Positions 18,387-26,551 are shown, counted from the first letter of the stretch. The stretch is DNA of 64,000 nucleotides from CAZCSK01 sp964501265 (GCA_964501265.1 CAZCSK010000008.1:1-64000), one strand, 5' to 3'. Translations and numbers: made by a program. The notes: generated by a model not told the origin, from the letters alone.

Positions 18387-19492
18387 TGAACTACAGACCG
18401 AGAATCGAAAAGTTGCGGGGAAAAATGAAAGAGCACGGTGCATCTTTTCTCTTTGTCACAAACACGACCAATGTCCGATACCTCTGCGGCTTCAGCGGTT
18501 CGAACGGATCAATCCTGCTAGGGACCGACGACGCCCACTTTTTCTCGGACGGCCGCTACGAGACGCAGGCGAAGGAACAGGTTGAGGGCGCCGAGATCTT
18601 CATCTACGGAACACCCGACGAGTTTTGCGACGCCCTCCGAAAATCCCTGGGCACGGATCGGGCCAAAATAGCGTTCGAAGCTTCCCACGTAAGCGTGCTC
18701 CGCTCGCCCCAATCTGGGGATGGCCGTCCGTCGGTCGAAGAACTCGAGGGCTACTTCGAGAGCCACGACCTGATGCCATCCAAGGGATGGGTCGAGGAAA
18801 TCCGTAGGGTGAAGGATGAAGACGAGATTCGCCTTATCAAGGTCGCCGCGGAACTTGCGGACGCGGGTTTCGCGCACATCGTCGAGCGGATCGAAGTCGG
18901 AAAAACGGAGCGCGAGTTGGCGTTGGAACTCGAATTCTTCATGCGCAAATCAGGAGCGGACGGCGTGTCTTTCGAACTTATTGTCGCGGCAGGGGAACGA
19001 AGCGCACTGCCTCACGCTCGTCCCACCGACACATTGGTCGAGGAGGGCCGCTATCTTCTGTTCGACTTAGGTTGCAAGGTGGCCGGGTACTGCTCCGACC
19101 TGACTCGCACGGTAATCGTCGGCTCGGCCGACGAACGTCACCGCGAAATTTACGACCTGGTCCTAAAGGCAGAGGAGGCGTCATTGGCAGCGGTTCGTGC
19201 GGGCGTCACCGGTCTGGACCTGGACCGAATGGCGCGCGACATCATTACCGATGGGGGCTACGGGGATGCTTTTTCTCACGGGCTGGGACACGGTGTAGGT
19301 TTGGACGTTCACGAGGAACCCCGTCTTTCGCGGATCTCCAAGGACACATTACAGACCGGCAATGTCGTCACAGTGGAGCCCGGCGTTTATCTTGCCGGTT
19401 GGGGAGGAGTCCGGATCGAAGATTTGGTCCTGGTCCGCCCCCAAGGCGCAGAGGTTCTAAGTGCGGCGCCGAAAGAGTTACTGACTCTATAA
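18383..19492 (+). CDS. M24 family Xaa-Pro peptidase
   Basis: About 369 residues. Creatinase-like N-domain (TNTTNVRYLCGFSGSNG) and pita-bread C-domain with all five metal ligands: LFDLG, SDLTR, GHGLGHGVGLDVHE, VEPGVY and VRIEDL. Likely an aminopeptidase P/PepQ that removes residues next to proline; next to efp this order is common in Gram-positive bacteria. ATG at 18383 or 18386, preceded by a GGGGGG run, is the start; the longer open frame reads back through aroQ. Confidence 0.92.
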   Translation: MMNYRPRIEKLRGKMKEHGASFLFVTNTTNVRYLCGFSGSNGSILLGTDDAHFFSDGRYETQAKEQVEGAEIFIYGTPDEFCDALRKSLGTDRAKIAFEASHVSVLRSPQSGDGRPSVEELEGYFESHDLMPSKGWVEEIRRVKDEDEIRLIKVAAELADAGFAHIVERIEVGKTERELALELEFFMRKSGADGVSFELIVAAGERSALPHARPTDTLVEEGRYLLFDLGCKVAGYCSDLTRTVIVGSADERHREIYDLVLKAEEASLAAVRAGVTGLDLDRMARDIITDGGYGDAFSHGLGHGVGLDVHEEPRLSRISKDTLQTGNVVTVEPGVYLAGWGGVRIEDLVLVRPQGAEVLSAAPKELLTL

Positions 19493-19505
19493 ACTTGCCA
19501 TCACG

Positions 19506-20066
19506 ATGATTTCAACCAACGACATGCGTCCCGGCATGACCCTCGACCTGGGCGGAGACCTTTTTACCATCGTCGAGTACGGCCATCACAAGCCTGGCAA
19601 GGGCGGGGCAATGGTGAGGACCAAGCTGAAAAACGTCAAGAATGGGGCGGTTGTCGAAAGAACATTTCGAGCCGACGAAAAGGTGGAGTTGGCGCATCTG
19701 GACAAAAGAGCCATGCAATACCTTTACTCACAAGACGCGGATTTCGTTTTTATGGACACCGACTCATATGAGCAAGTCCACGTCGCCGGTGACTTTGTGG
19801 GCGGTTCCGCTTCTTTCCTGAAAGAAGGCTTGGTCGTGCAGATCTCCATGTATCAGGAGTCCCCGATCGGCCTCGAACTGCCGGCCAGCGTGGAACTCAA
19901 AGTCTCACAGACCGATCCAGGGTTTCAGGGCGACCGATCATCCGCAGGTACGAAGCCTGCGACTATGGAGACCGGAGCGGTGGTTCAGGTGCCGTTGTTC
20001 GTTAACAGCGGCGAGATCGTGCGCGTTGACACTCGCACCGGCAACTACATCACCCGGGTCAAGTAG
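19506..20066 (+). CDS. efp: Translation elongation factor P
   Basis: 186 residues, three OB-like domains. It rescues ribosomes stalled at polyproline. The domain I loop HHKPGKGGAMVR has the modifiable Lys at its tip, and the C-terminal VPLFVNSGEIVRVDTRTG(N)Y signature is present. This proteome contains proline-rich tracts (the N-terminus of the first gene, the palindromic-element peptides), which would need EF-P. Confidence 0.96.
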   Translation: MISTNDMRPGMTLDLGGDLFTIVEYGHHKPGKGGAMVRTKLKNVKNGAVVERTFRADEKVELAHLDKRAMQYLYSQDADFVFMDTDSYEQVHVAGDFVGGSASFLKEGLVVQISMYQESPIGLELPASVELKVSQTDPGFQGDRSSAGTKPATMETGAVVQVPLFVNSGEIVRVDTRTGNYITRVK

Positions 20067-20071
20067 GCACC

Positions 20072-20467
20072 TTGGCTCGCCGCCGGGGTGCGCGCAAGCT
20101 CGCCCTGGATATTCTGTACGAACAGGATCTGACACAAGCAGCCGTCGGAGACATTCTCGATCGCTATGCTGCCAATCCAGCATACGAATTTGCCTCGCAA
20201 CTGGTGAAAGGTGTTTGGGCTCACCGAGAGGAGTTGGATGGAATCATCTCCGAGAGCGCCCCCGACTGGAAACTCGAGAGGATGCCGGCGATAGACCGCA
20301 ATCTCATGAGAATCGCGCTCTTTGAGATGCTCTACCTGGACGAGTCACCGACCGCCGTCGCAATTAACGAGGCCGTTGAACTTGCGAAGATGTATTCAAC
20401 ACAAGATTCAAGCCGCTTCGTAAACGGGGTGCTAGGTCGAGTCGCCGCCGGTCAACTACCGCGCTAA
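20072..20467 (+). CDS. nusB: Transcription antitermination factor NusB
   Basis: 131 residues, all helical, with RRGARKLALDILYEQDL and ERMPAIDRNLMRIALFEMLYLDE and the ending STQDSSRFVNGVLGRVA typical of NusB, which acts with NusE on rRNA boxA. Start TTG at 20072, 6 bp after efp. Converges on the small stress genes. Confidence 0.95.
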   Translation: MARRRGARKLALDILYEQDLTQAAVGDILDRYAANPAYEFASQLVKGVWAHREELDGIISESAPDWKLERMPAIDRNLMRIALFEMLYLDESPTAVAINEAVELAKMYSTQDSSRFVNGVLGRVAAGQLPR

Positions 20468-20473
20468 AAGCGG

Positions 20474-20629
20474 CTACCAGCGATACCAGCGAGAGCCGGA
20501 TCCTTTTTTCATGAAACCCACGATCCAGAGCACGAGAAGGACAATCGCCACGTACCACAAGATCTTCATCGTGAATCCCGCTCCGAACAGGATGAGCGTC
20601 AGCAGAAGGACGACTAGTAGAGGGCCCAA
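20474..20629 (-). CDS. Small hydrophobic protein (Lmo0937-like)
   Basis: 51 residues, below common ORF length cut-offs. Reading from TTG at 20629: LGPLLVVLLLTLILFGAGF, then MKILWYVAIVLLVLWIVGF, then a basic aromatic tail ending SRWYRW. Two membrane-spanning segments and the WYRW/R-rich end match small stress-associated membrane proteins found with CsbD genes in actinobacteria. GAGGGAA lies about 8 bases before the TTG. It follows the CsbD gene directly and probably shares its promoter. Confidence 0.72.
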   Translation of the reverse strand: MGPLLVVLLLTLILFGAGFTMKILWYVAIVLLVLWIVGFMKKGSGSRWYRW

Positions 20630-20630
20630 G

Positions 20631-20840
20631 CTATTTGTTCCCTCGATCTAGGAGGTCTGCGGCCTTTCGCTTGCCATCGTCGACCAATTCCTCAGCCTTG
20701 TCGCCTAGGTCATTCAATTTGCCTTTGACGCTGGCCCCCGCGCGGTCCAGTTTGCCTCTACGCTTGAGTTCCTCGTCGTCGGTAAGGTCGCCCACGGCTT
20801 CCTTCACCCTGCCCTTGGCTTCGTCGAATTTCTCGCCCAT
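20631..20840 (-). CDS. CsbD family stress protein
   Basis: 69 residues, hydrophilic: EKFDEAKGRVKEAVGDLTDDEELKRRGKLD is the CsbD signature. In Bacillus csbD is a sigma-B-controlled gene; its molecular function is unknown. A paralogue is at 27362-27571. GAGAGGAGA gives the ribosome site and a SigB-type promoter-like motif lies at 20883-20908. Confidence 0.9.
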   Translation of the reverse strand: MGEKFDEAKGRVKEAVGDLTDDEELKRRGKLDRAGASVKGKLNDLGDKAEELVDDGKRKAADLLDRGNK

Positions 20841-20882
20841 CTCAAAATCTCCTCTCGTTAATGACTCGCATTCAAAAGGGTA

Positions 20883-20908
20883 TTGCCCAGAAATGGGCTG
20901 CTATAAAC
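20883..20908 (-). promoter_or_regulatory. Predicted SigB/SigF-type promoter of csbD operon
   Basis: On the minus strand GTTTAT, 14 bases, GGGCAA. This matches the Bacillus sigma-B pattern GTTTAA-N12-14-GGGWAW with one mismatch, located about 45 bp before the CsbD start. Same arrangement precedes four other small stress genes in this window. Confidence 0.6.
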
Positions 20909-20919
20909 ATGTAATAGGG

Positions 20920-21258
20920 TCAGTCCTTCTGGGTTGCGTCCTGAACCGAGGAATAGATGGAGAAGATCTTGTCGAGGCCGGTGACGTTAAGAATCTTTCG
21001 AACCGGCCCGTCCACACACACAAGCCGTAGATCCCCCTGGCTCTCATTCGTGCGTCTTTTTCCGGATATAAGGACAGAAAGACCGCTGGAGTCCATGAAA
21101 TCCACTCCCAGAAGGTCCAGCACCAACTGGTTCCCGCCTTGTTCAATCAGCCGGATCAGTTCCGCCCGAAAGGTGGGAGAGGTGTAGATGTCGACTTCTC
21201 CCTTGACCTTCAAGACAGTCCAGTTGTCCAGGACTTCACTTTCCAAACCGATCTCCAT
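20920..21258 (-). CDS. STAS-domain anti-anti-sigma factor
   Basis: 112 residues of the RsbV/SpoIIAA family. The segment LDLLGVDFMDSSGLSVLI contains the conserved Ser that is phosphorylated by RsbW-type kinases; the unphosphorylated form binds the kinase and frees the sigma factor. It lies next to a SpoIIE-type phosphatase that would dephosphorylate it, and 3 kb from the sigma factor. Confidence 0.9.
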   Translation of the reverse strand: MEIGLESEVLDNWTVLKVKGEVDIYTSPTFRAELIRLIEQGGNQLVLDLLGVDFMDSSGLSVLISGKRRTNESQGDLRLVCVDGPVRKILNVTGLDKIFSIYSSVQDATQKD

Positions 21259-21301
21259 CCAACCTCCATTAGTGTTCCGGCCATGTTACCGGAATGGCAA
21301 A

Positions 21302-23434
21302 TTAGTCAAACGTCACCTTAGCCACCAAAAGGACCAGGTCGTCAGCCAGTGAACCGTGAGAATAGTCTACGATCGACCGTTCCAGCCCCTCAACAATTGA
21401 CTCCGCCCCGAGGCCGGCGAACTCGCCCAAGAGCGCGATGAGCCTGGCCTCTCCAAAGTTCTCCCCGTCGCGCCGCGCCTCGATCGCGCCGTCGGTGAAA
21501 AGGATGATCGCGTCTCCGTGACGGAGGTCCGCTGAATGTTCTCTTAGTTCGATATCCGGCACGGCTCCGAGCATTGTGCCCGGTTCCCCCAAAGTCTCGA
21601 CTTGCCCGTTCGCCCGTAGAAGCAGCGGAGAGGGATGCCCAGCGCAGACCGTCGTGATGCGGGCTCCGAAGTCCGTTGGATCTATTTGTGCATAGGCCAC
21701 GGTGCAGAACTGGTCCTCACCGCTTTGCTGCAACATGGCGTCGTTGAGCACAGTGAGAATCCGGCTGGGTTCGCGTTCTTGCATTGCCTCAGCGCGCACC
21801 GTGTACCTGATGAGCGGGGTCAAGGCAGCGGCTCTGGCCCCTCTGCCGGAGACATCTCCGATGACTATCGCCCAACGCTTCTGCCCATACGAGAAAACGT
21901 CGTAGAAGTCACCACCTACATCGATTCCTTCGCCGGCGGCCGCGTAACGGACGGTGACTTCCATCCCTGGGATGCGTTCAACCAACCTTGGCCGAAGGCT
22001 CTCCTGCAAGGTGGTTGCGATGTACCTCTGAGTTTCGTGAAGGCGGATGTTGTCCACTGCCAAGGCGGTACGGTCTGCAAACTCCTGGGCAAGGTCCAAG
22101 TCTTCCTTTTCGAACCTGGCCGATGATTCGTCCCGTCCCAGAGTGATCGTTCCCAAGATGCGCCCGCGCGCTCGCATGGGCACGATGATCTGAGATGCAG
22201 ATCCAAAGGCGAGGATCTCCTTGTGTTCGGAGTCGTAGAAAGTCATGCTGTCTACGAATTCCCCATGGAGGTCTAGGTTCTCGGCTTTCGACTTGTCCCT
22301 GTGAAGGATGATTGCCTTGGAGATCGACCCGCTCTCCTCCCGCATTTGGATCGCACACCAGTCGCCGAGGCTGCTCACAAGCAAGTCTCCAATCTTGCTG
22401 AGCATTGAGGCAACGTCCATCGACTTGGCAAGGATGACACCGGCTTCGGCTAAGAGCTGCATCCGGTCGTTGCGGGCCCTTAGTCGTGTCTCGGCCCGGC
22501 GCCTTTGAATGAACTGACCCATCTGAAGTGCGATCGAGTCCATCATTTCGAGCAGTGCATCGTCCCGGTCGACAACGTCACGATTAAAAAACTCGAGCAC
22601 TCCAAGGACGTTGCCCGCCGACCGGACAGGTACGCCGAACGCCGCACGCAAGCCCACCTTGTCCGCGTAGAGGGCCCGGGGGAAATTTTGATCTTGGCGT
22701 AGTTCCGGAATCCAGGCGTGCTCGCCTGTCTCCCAGACCCGGCCGGGCAGGCCGATCCCTCGGCGAAATTCGAAGCGTTGGGTGACCGAGGCGAATTCAT
22801 CCATTTCCTCAGACTCGCGCCAGACCTTGACGCAGCGGAGAAATTCACCCTCGTCATCAATGGTCCAGAGGGCTCCAAGAGCCCAACCCAACTCGATGCA
22901 GACCGTACCTATGACCTCATTGGCAGCGTCGGACACCGGGCTGGACTTCGTAAGCGCTCTGCTAGCCGCGAACACCGCCCGCAATCGCAGCTGAGTGAGC
23001 CGCTCCTGAGTAATGTCCACCATCCAGCCGTTGATTCGGGCAGGAAAGCCCTTCCTTTTGAGCGTGACCTCGGAAGTGTCCCGGACCCAAACTGTGCGCC
23101 CCCCGGCGCCGATCATGCGGTAGATGAGGTCGTTGGGCCGGCCATCGGTTATCGCCTCCGACCGCAAACGAATCATTTCTGCCCTGTCAGCCGGGTGCAG
23201 ATGATTTTCCCAGAATTTTGAATCGGAGTACCAGTCTTGTAGTGGATACCCGAGCAGCTGTTCGCCTCCGGCGCTAACGAACTTAAATCCGGAGAGGTTG
23301 CCGTCCGTTTCCCATATCACTGCCCCTGTGCGATCGAGGCGACCGACGGCAATCTGGCGCGCCCGATCCGCTTGCCGTCGAGCTTCGCGCTCGCGAGCGA
23401 ACGCCGCAGACCTGCGCTTCAGGACTCCCGTCAA
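21302..23434 (-). CDS. PAS-GAF-GAF-SpoIIE (PP2C) serine phosphatase
   Basis: 710 residues. PAS fold about 25-140 (VIWETDGNLSGF...HPADRAEMIRL), GAF-like domains about 150-310 and 330-480, then an RsbU/SpoIIE-type PP2C domain from about 500. The metal-binding GGDFYDVFSYG, IGDVSGRG and the late DDLVLLVAKV are intact, so it should be an active Mn-dependent phosphatase. It probably senses a signal through PAS/GAF and dephosphorylates the STAS protein encoded just downstream. Start may be the GTG/ATG near 23434; no membrane segment is seen. Confidence 0.9.
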   Translation of the reverse strand: MTGVLKRRSAAFAREREARRQADRARQIAVGRLDRTGAVIWETDGNLSGFKFVSAGGEQLLGYPLQDWYSDSKFWENHLHPADRAEMIRLRSEAITDGRPNDLIYRMIGAGGRTVWVRDTSEVTLKRKGFPARINGWMVDITQERLTQLRLRAVFAASRALTKSSPVSDAANEVIGTVCIELGWALGALWTIDDEGEFLRCVKVWRESEEMDEFASVTQRFEFRRGIGLPGRVWETGEHAWIPELRQDQNFPRALYADKVGLRAAFGVPVRSAGNVLGVLEFFNRDVVDRDDALLEMMDSIALQMGQFIQRRRAETRLRARNDRMQLLAEAGVILAKSMDVASMLSKIGDLLVSSLGDWCAIQMREESGSISKAIILHRDKSKAENLDLHGEFVDSMTFYDSEHKEILAFGSASQIIVPMRARGRILGTITLGRDESSARFEKEDLDLAQEFADRTALAVDNIRLHETQRYIATTLQESLRPRLVERIPGMEVTVRYAAAGEGIDVGGDFYDVFSYGQKRWAIVIGDVSGRGARAAALTPLIRYTVRAEAMQEREPSRILTVLNDAMLQQSGEDQFCTVAYAQIDPTDFGARITTVCAGHPSPLLLRANGQVETLGEPGTMLGAVPDIELREHSADLRHGDAIILFTDGAIEARRDGENFGEARLIALLGEFAGLGAESIVEGLERSIVDYSHGSLADDLVLLVAKVTFD

Positions 23435-23456
23435 GCTGACTGCTCATTGGCAAAAT

Positions 23457-23489
23457 GCACCGCCCAAGTCTAAATGACCCGGGCGGTGC
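23457..23489 (-). terminator. Terminator downstream of the small membrane gene
   Basis: Perfect 9-bp stem GCACCGCCC/GGGCGGTGC with a 15-base loop, followed on the minus strand by ATTTTG. It separates the gene at 23502-23738 from the phosphatase gene. Confidence 0.7.
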
Positions 23490-23501
23490 TATCTCGGGGC
23501 T

Positions 23502-23738
23502 TTACTGAACGTGAGTGTGAGTTACTGGCGTTACTGGTTCTGTCGTCACTACCGTCTCACGGCGCCCAAATGGAGCCATGCTGCTCCAAAACAACAGCGA
23601 CAAAAGCAACCCGAGTGAACCGACGATCATAAGGATTACGCCCATCACGTCTAGGTCAATCCCCTGAAAACTACCTGTCACCGCAAATTTCAAAATGGCC
23701 CCGATGGCCATCAGAAAAATACCTACTCCAATACCCAT
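23502..23738 (-). CDS. DUF6458-like small membrane protein
   Basis: About 78 residues with two hydrophobic segments (GIGVGIFLMAIGAILKFAV and DVMGVILMIVGSLGLLLSLL) and a Thr/Val/His tail. The layout matches small actinobacterial DUF6458-type proteins. ATG at 23738 follows AAGGAGAG; the longer frame upstream lacks a ribosome site. A SigB-type promoter-like motif lies about 55 bp upstream. Confidence 0.75.
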   Translation of the reverse strand: MGIGVGIFLMAIGAILKFAVTGSFQGIDLDVMGVILMIVGSLGLLLSLLFWSSMAPFGRRETVVTTEPVTPVTHTHVQ

Positions 23739-23793
23739 GATTCTCTCCTTGACCTTCGGCCTTAGCCCGATGGCTTGACCTCTCAATAGTATT

Positions 23794-23818
23794 ATTCCCA
23801 GTCACCAGGATTCCAAAC
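23794..23818 (-). promoter_or_regulatory. Predicted SigB/SigF-type promoter of the DUF6458-like gene
   Basis: Minus strand GTTTGG, 13 bases, GGGAAT: fits the sigma-B pattern including the -10 element exactly (GGGWAW). Confidence 0.6.
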
Positions 23819-23834
23819 ATTTTCGCTGATTCCG

Positions 23835-23858
23835 GCTGCTACCCCCCCGTACCCCCCG
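23835..23858. repeat. Palindromic element, copy 3 (solo right end)
   Basis: GCTGCTACCCCCCCGTACCCCCC is the right end of the family without the rest; it lies 10 bp before a full copy. Confidence 0.7.
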
Positions 23859-23868
23859 CTCTTCTTCA

Positions 23869-23935
23869 GGGGGTTCGCAGCTTCTGGCGCGCGCGGTTCC
23901 GTACGTAGGGGAGCTGCTACCCCCCCGAACCCCCC
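23869..23935. repeat. Palindromic element, copy 4 (full length)
   Basis: 67-bp full copy: GGGGGTTCGCAGCTTCTGG at the left, GCGCGCGGTTCCGTACGTAG in the middle, GCTGCTACCCCCCCGAACCCCC at the right. The ends can pair (GGGGGTTCG with CGAACCCCC). It overlaps the last codons of the sigma gene, providing its Gly-Gly-Ser-Gly-Gly end and stop codon. Confidence 0.9.
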
Positions 23936-24660
23936 TGTCTCAAGAGCGCTAGGCTCTTGGCCAGAAGGCGGGATACGTGCATTTGAGATATTCCGAGGTC
24001 GCGTGCGATCTCGGTTTGCGTCTTTCCCGCAACAAATCGCATATGGAGCACCTGTCGTTCCCTCCGGGGCAATTTTTCCAACAGGTTCTTTACGCTCGAC
24101 CAGGCTTCGAAGAGTTCGATGGACTCGTCTGCGGAACCCATCCGCGATATGCGCGCTTCTAGGTCCTCGGCTGCAGGGGTATCCAGGGAAGCCAGGGAGT
24201 AGGCGCCGCTTGCTTCCATAGCATCCAGGATCTCCTCTTCCGAAGTGTTGAGTTGCTTTGCGATCTCAGGAATCGTGGGGGCCCGGCCAAGCTCTTGAGA
24301 CATCCCCGGAACGGCCCTGGATATAGACAGTCCCATCTCCTGAAGGCGGCGGGGAACCCTAATTGCCCACCCGTGATCCCTGAAGTACCGCTTGATCTCT
24401 CCAAGTACCGTCGGAGTCGCATATGTCGAGAACTCGATGCCCCTCGTAAGATCAAACCCTGCAATCGCCTTCAGGAGGCCAATGCTGCCGACTTGGATCA
24501 GGTCGTCGAGAGGTTCTCCTCTGCCCTGAAACTTTCTCGCCAGATACTCCACCAGCGGCATGTGGAGGCGAACCAGTTCGTCCCGGACAGACGGCTTTTC
24601 ATTTAACTGAGCGAAAAGTTGCCTCGTGAGCTCCTTGTCCGTCGCTGCAGATTCCCCCAA
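23917..24660 (-). CDS. Alternative sigma factor, SigB/SigF/SigG type (sigma-70 group 3)
   Basis: About 247 residues from TTG at 24660. Region 2 contains LIQVGSIGLLKAIAGFDLTRGIEFSTYATPTV with the -10-recognition block GEIKRYFRDHGWAIRVPRRLQ, region 3 is present, and region 4 ends with TQTEIARDLGISQMHVSRLLAKSL. It should direct the general stress or development regulon. Start is uncertain: the frame stays open to a GTG at 24789 inside the kinase gene, but TTG at 24660 lies 2 bp after the kinase stop. The last five residues (GGSGG) and the stop codon come from a palindromic element. Confidence 0.9.
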   Translation of the reverse strand: MGESAATDKELTRQLFAQLNEKPSVRDELVRLHMPLVEYLARKFQGRGEPLDDLIQVGSIGLLKAIAGFDLTRGIEFSTYATPTVLGEIKRYFRDHGWAIRVPRRLQEMGLSISRAVPGMSQELGRAPTIPEIAKQLNTSEEEILDAMEASGAYSLASLDTPAAEDLEARISRMGSADESIELFEAWSSVKNLLEKLPRRERQVLHMRFVAGKTQTEIARDLGISQMHVSRLLAKSLALLRQGGSGG

Positions 24661-24662
24661 TG

Positions 24663-25037
24663 CTAAACGCCGGAACTCTTGAACATTCGAATCGCCGGGC
24701 TGCCGCCGTCGCTTTCGAACGAGACCTCGCCACTTAGAGCAGTCAGTATTTTCCAAGACAATTCCGACGCGATGCCCACAGGAGGCCACGAGTCGGAGAG
24801 ACCATCGACCGACAAACGCAACTCGAGAAAGCCTTCATTAGGGGAAATTTCTAACGTGAAGGTTCCGTCGTCACCGGCATGGTCAAGAAGGCATGCAGCA
24901 GCTTCATCTACAGCGAGCCGTATGTCGTCGATGGCGTCGATTGTGAAACCGGCCATTGCGCCCAGTCCCGCGGCATGAGTTCGCAGAAAATGGATGAAGG
25001 CCGGCTCTGCGGGCACTCGAAGAACGACGGCGCTCAT
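24663..25037 (-). CDS. Anti-sigma factor kinase, RsbW/SpoIIAB-like (HATPase_c)
   Basis: About 124 residues from ATG 25037 (an in-frame TTG at 25097 is the alternative). The N-box-like IDDIRLAVDEAAACLLDHAG and the C-terminal PAIRMF are recognisable; the central ATP-lid glycines are weak (LSDSWPPVGIASELSWKIL), as in several actinobacterial RsbW relatives. It abuts the sigma gene and should sequester that sigma factor and phosphorylate the STAS protein. Confidence 0.85.
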   Translation of the reverse strand: MSAVVLRVPAEPAFIHFLRTHAAGLGAMAGFTIDAIDDIRLAVDEAAACLLDHAGDDGTFTLEISPNEGFLELRLSVDGLSDSWPPVGIASELSWKILTALSGEVSFESDGGSPAIRMFKSSGV

Positions 25038-25144
25038 GCGGGTGGGCACGCGCCGGGTGGGTTTAGCATCAGACGTAGGATACGGGACGTGAGCCAATCA
25101 CGGCTTCGTCTGTCGGTTCCGATGGGCCCCTCTAGCGGGTGAAA

Positions 25145-25534
25145 TTAGGCCGCAAGGTCAATCTCAAACCAAACCGTCGTCTCGGAGTTGTTCGTGACAC
25201 CCCAACGCGAAGAGAGCTGTTCAACAACCTCCAGGCCCCAGCCGCGCGTACCTGAATCTTCGGGGGTTCTTGTGGCGGGCGTGAATCCGTTTCCGGAGTC
25301 GGTGACCTCGGCCCGAACAACGTCCTTTCGGATGATGATCTTCACCCCTACGGTCTCACCCGGAATTAGTCCGGCGTGCCGGATGCTGTTTGTCACGACC
25401 TCACTAATCAAGAGCTTCAGATCGTCGACCGCCTCCGCAAGAATATGATCCCTAAGCCCTTCGACCAAGCCACGAGCCACCCGCACGGACTGCGGATCGG
25501 CGGGAAGCGAGGTTTCAATCACTTTGGTTGTCAT
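25145..25534 (-). CDS. Second HATPase_c serine-kinase/anti-sigma protein
   Basis: 129 residues. N-box ISEVVTNSIRHAG, G1 VTDSGNGF and G2 GWGLEVVEQLSSRWG are textbook for RsbW-like GHKL kinases, better conserved than in the neighbour at 24663. Two kinases for one sigma factor suggests either two input branches or a second unlinked partner. Upstream is the rhodanese-CBS gene. Confidence 0.88.
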   Translation of the reverse strand: MTTKVIETSLPADPQSVRVARGLVEGLRDHILAEAVDDLKLLISEVVTNSIRHAGLIPGETVGVKIIIRKDVVRAEVTDSGNGFTPATRTPEDSGTRGWGLEVVEQLSSRWGVTNNSETTVWFEIDLAA

Positions 25535-25631
25535 AATCTATGTTCTGCCCCTTTTTCTCCGGCTCCAATCAAACTGTGACTCAATCCACCGCGAAAACGC
25601 CCAGATCAGGCGTAAAACTCCAAAAAAAACT

Positions 25632-26300
25632 TCACGGTCGGCCCTCATCCTCGAACGCGCCGATCAAGACGCCATCGGCAGCTGTCACGATTGCAGTCTG
25701 GAAATCGTGCTTCCGCATTCGGGTACGCATGTCCTCGATCGAGACATCTGGTCGATAGGTGCTAGGCCCATCTGTCATCACATCTTCTGCTAAGGCCTCT
25801 GGAGGAGTTTCGGCCAGCGCCTCATCGCGCAGAGCACCCAGAACGACCCCATCCTCACTCACAACAAGTGCCATATCCCATCCAGCATCGAAGGCTCGGT
25901 TTCTAACTTCGTCGACACTGTCCCCGAGTCTGCATGTTGGCACTTGGCGAACATGCCGTCCGATCCTCGGCGTTGCGGAGTCACTCCCAATGGTGGGGAG
26001 ACCATGGGCCATCCAACCGGCCTTGCCAGGCACGAAGTCGTAAACGCGCTCGAACCCGAGAGTTTCAAGCCGGCACGCGGCTCGTGGACTCAAATCTCAC
26101 TGGTAGTCGAAGCAGTAGACAATCACCGGGCGCGCCTTGTCGAGAGCCTGGGCCCTCCTTGCGCTCAGATCCTTCAACGGGAGATTGACCGCGCCGGGAA
26201 TGTGTTCGGCGTCAAACTCTTCCTCGCCGAGGACCTCAACGAGCAGGGCCCCCTCCTTCACGAGCCTCTGGACTTCGATGTAGTCAATATTCGTAACCAA
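25632..26300 (-). CDS. Rhodanese-CBS protein with in-frame TGA (candidate selenoprotein)
   Basis: One reading frame of 222 codons interrupted only by TGA at 26097-26099 (codon 68). Upstream is a rhodanese N-half ending PVIVYCFDYQ; directly downstream the same frame continues DLSPRAACRLETLGF, the usual continuation in the subfamily where Q-C-D-L-SPRAA is standard. The TGA therefore stands at a conserved Cys position, five residues after the catalytic Cys of the sulfurtransferase loop. Residues about 110-220 form a CBS-domain pair (DVMTDGPSTYRPDVSIED). A SECIS-like hairpin follows at 26066-26084. Readthrough as selenocysteine is inferred; a recent nonsense mutation is the alternative, and then the two halves would be a pseudogene. 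Confidence 0.7.
26066..26084 (-). promoter_or_regulatory. Bacterial SECIS-like hairpin
   Basis: On the minus-strand transcript, 12 bases after the TGA, CGAGCC and GGCUUG form a 6-bp stem (one G-U pair) around the 7-base loop GCGUGCC. A short stem with G at the loop start, about 18 bases after UGA, fits the general bacterial SECIS description. GC-rich coding sequence can give such hairpins by chance. Confidence 0.4.
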
Positions 26301-26333
26301 TCGGACCTCCCTGGAAGCGGTCTTCCCTGAAGA

Positions 26334-26519
26334 CTAGGCGCGGCCCCGTGTTCGCGGAAACCTGACGTTCCAATGTACGTAGCATGTGTCCCGTTGGTTG
26401 TAGACAGAAAGAGGTGTCTCGCACCCGGGAAATGAGCATTCTCGATTGACGTGGCTTGAAGGAACGAGGGGGCGCGCCGGGTTGGGTCGAGTTCCTTTCA
26501 ATGTTGTCGATCTATGCAT
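26334..26519 (-). CDS. Small CxxPGC zinc-finger-like protein
   Basis: 61 residues from ATG 26519, which has AGAGGA about nine bases upstream. The C-terminal half reads CSFPGCETPLSVYNQRDTCYVH: C-x4-C then C-x2-H, the likely four ligands of a zinc finger, seen in small actinobacterial proteins with CxxPGCxxxLSxYN. The basic N-terminus suggests nucleic-acid contact. It lies 33 bp upstream of the rhodanese-CBS gene on the same strand. A longer frame to 26816 overlaps the divergent gene and is not supported. Confidence 0.6.
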   Translation of the reverse strand: MHRSTTLKGTRPNPARPLVPSSHVNRECSFPGCETPLSVYNQRDTCYVHWNVRFPRTRGRA

Positions 26520-26551
26520 ATCGCGGGTCCTCTTGAAGGATTGAGATTGTT

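Noticed and set aside
25575..25610. ACGCC/GGCGT hairpin with A/T tract downstream of the rhodanese-CBS gene as a terminator
   Set aside because: The stem is only 5 bp and the T-tract is interrupted; too weak to annotate.
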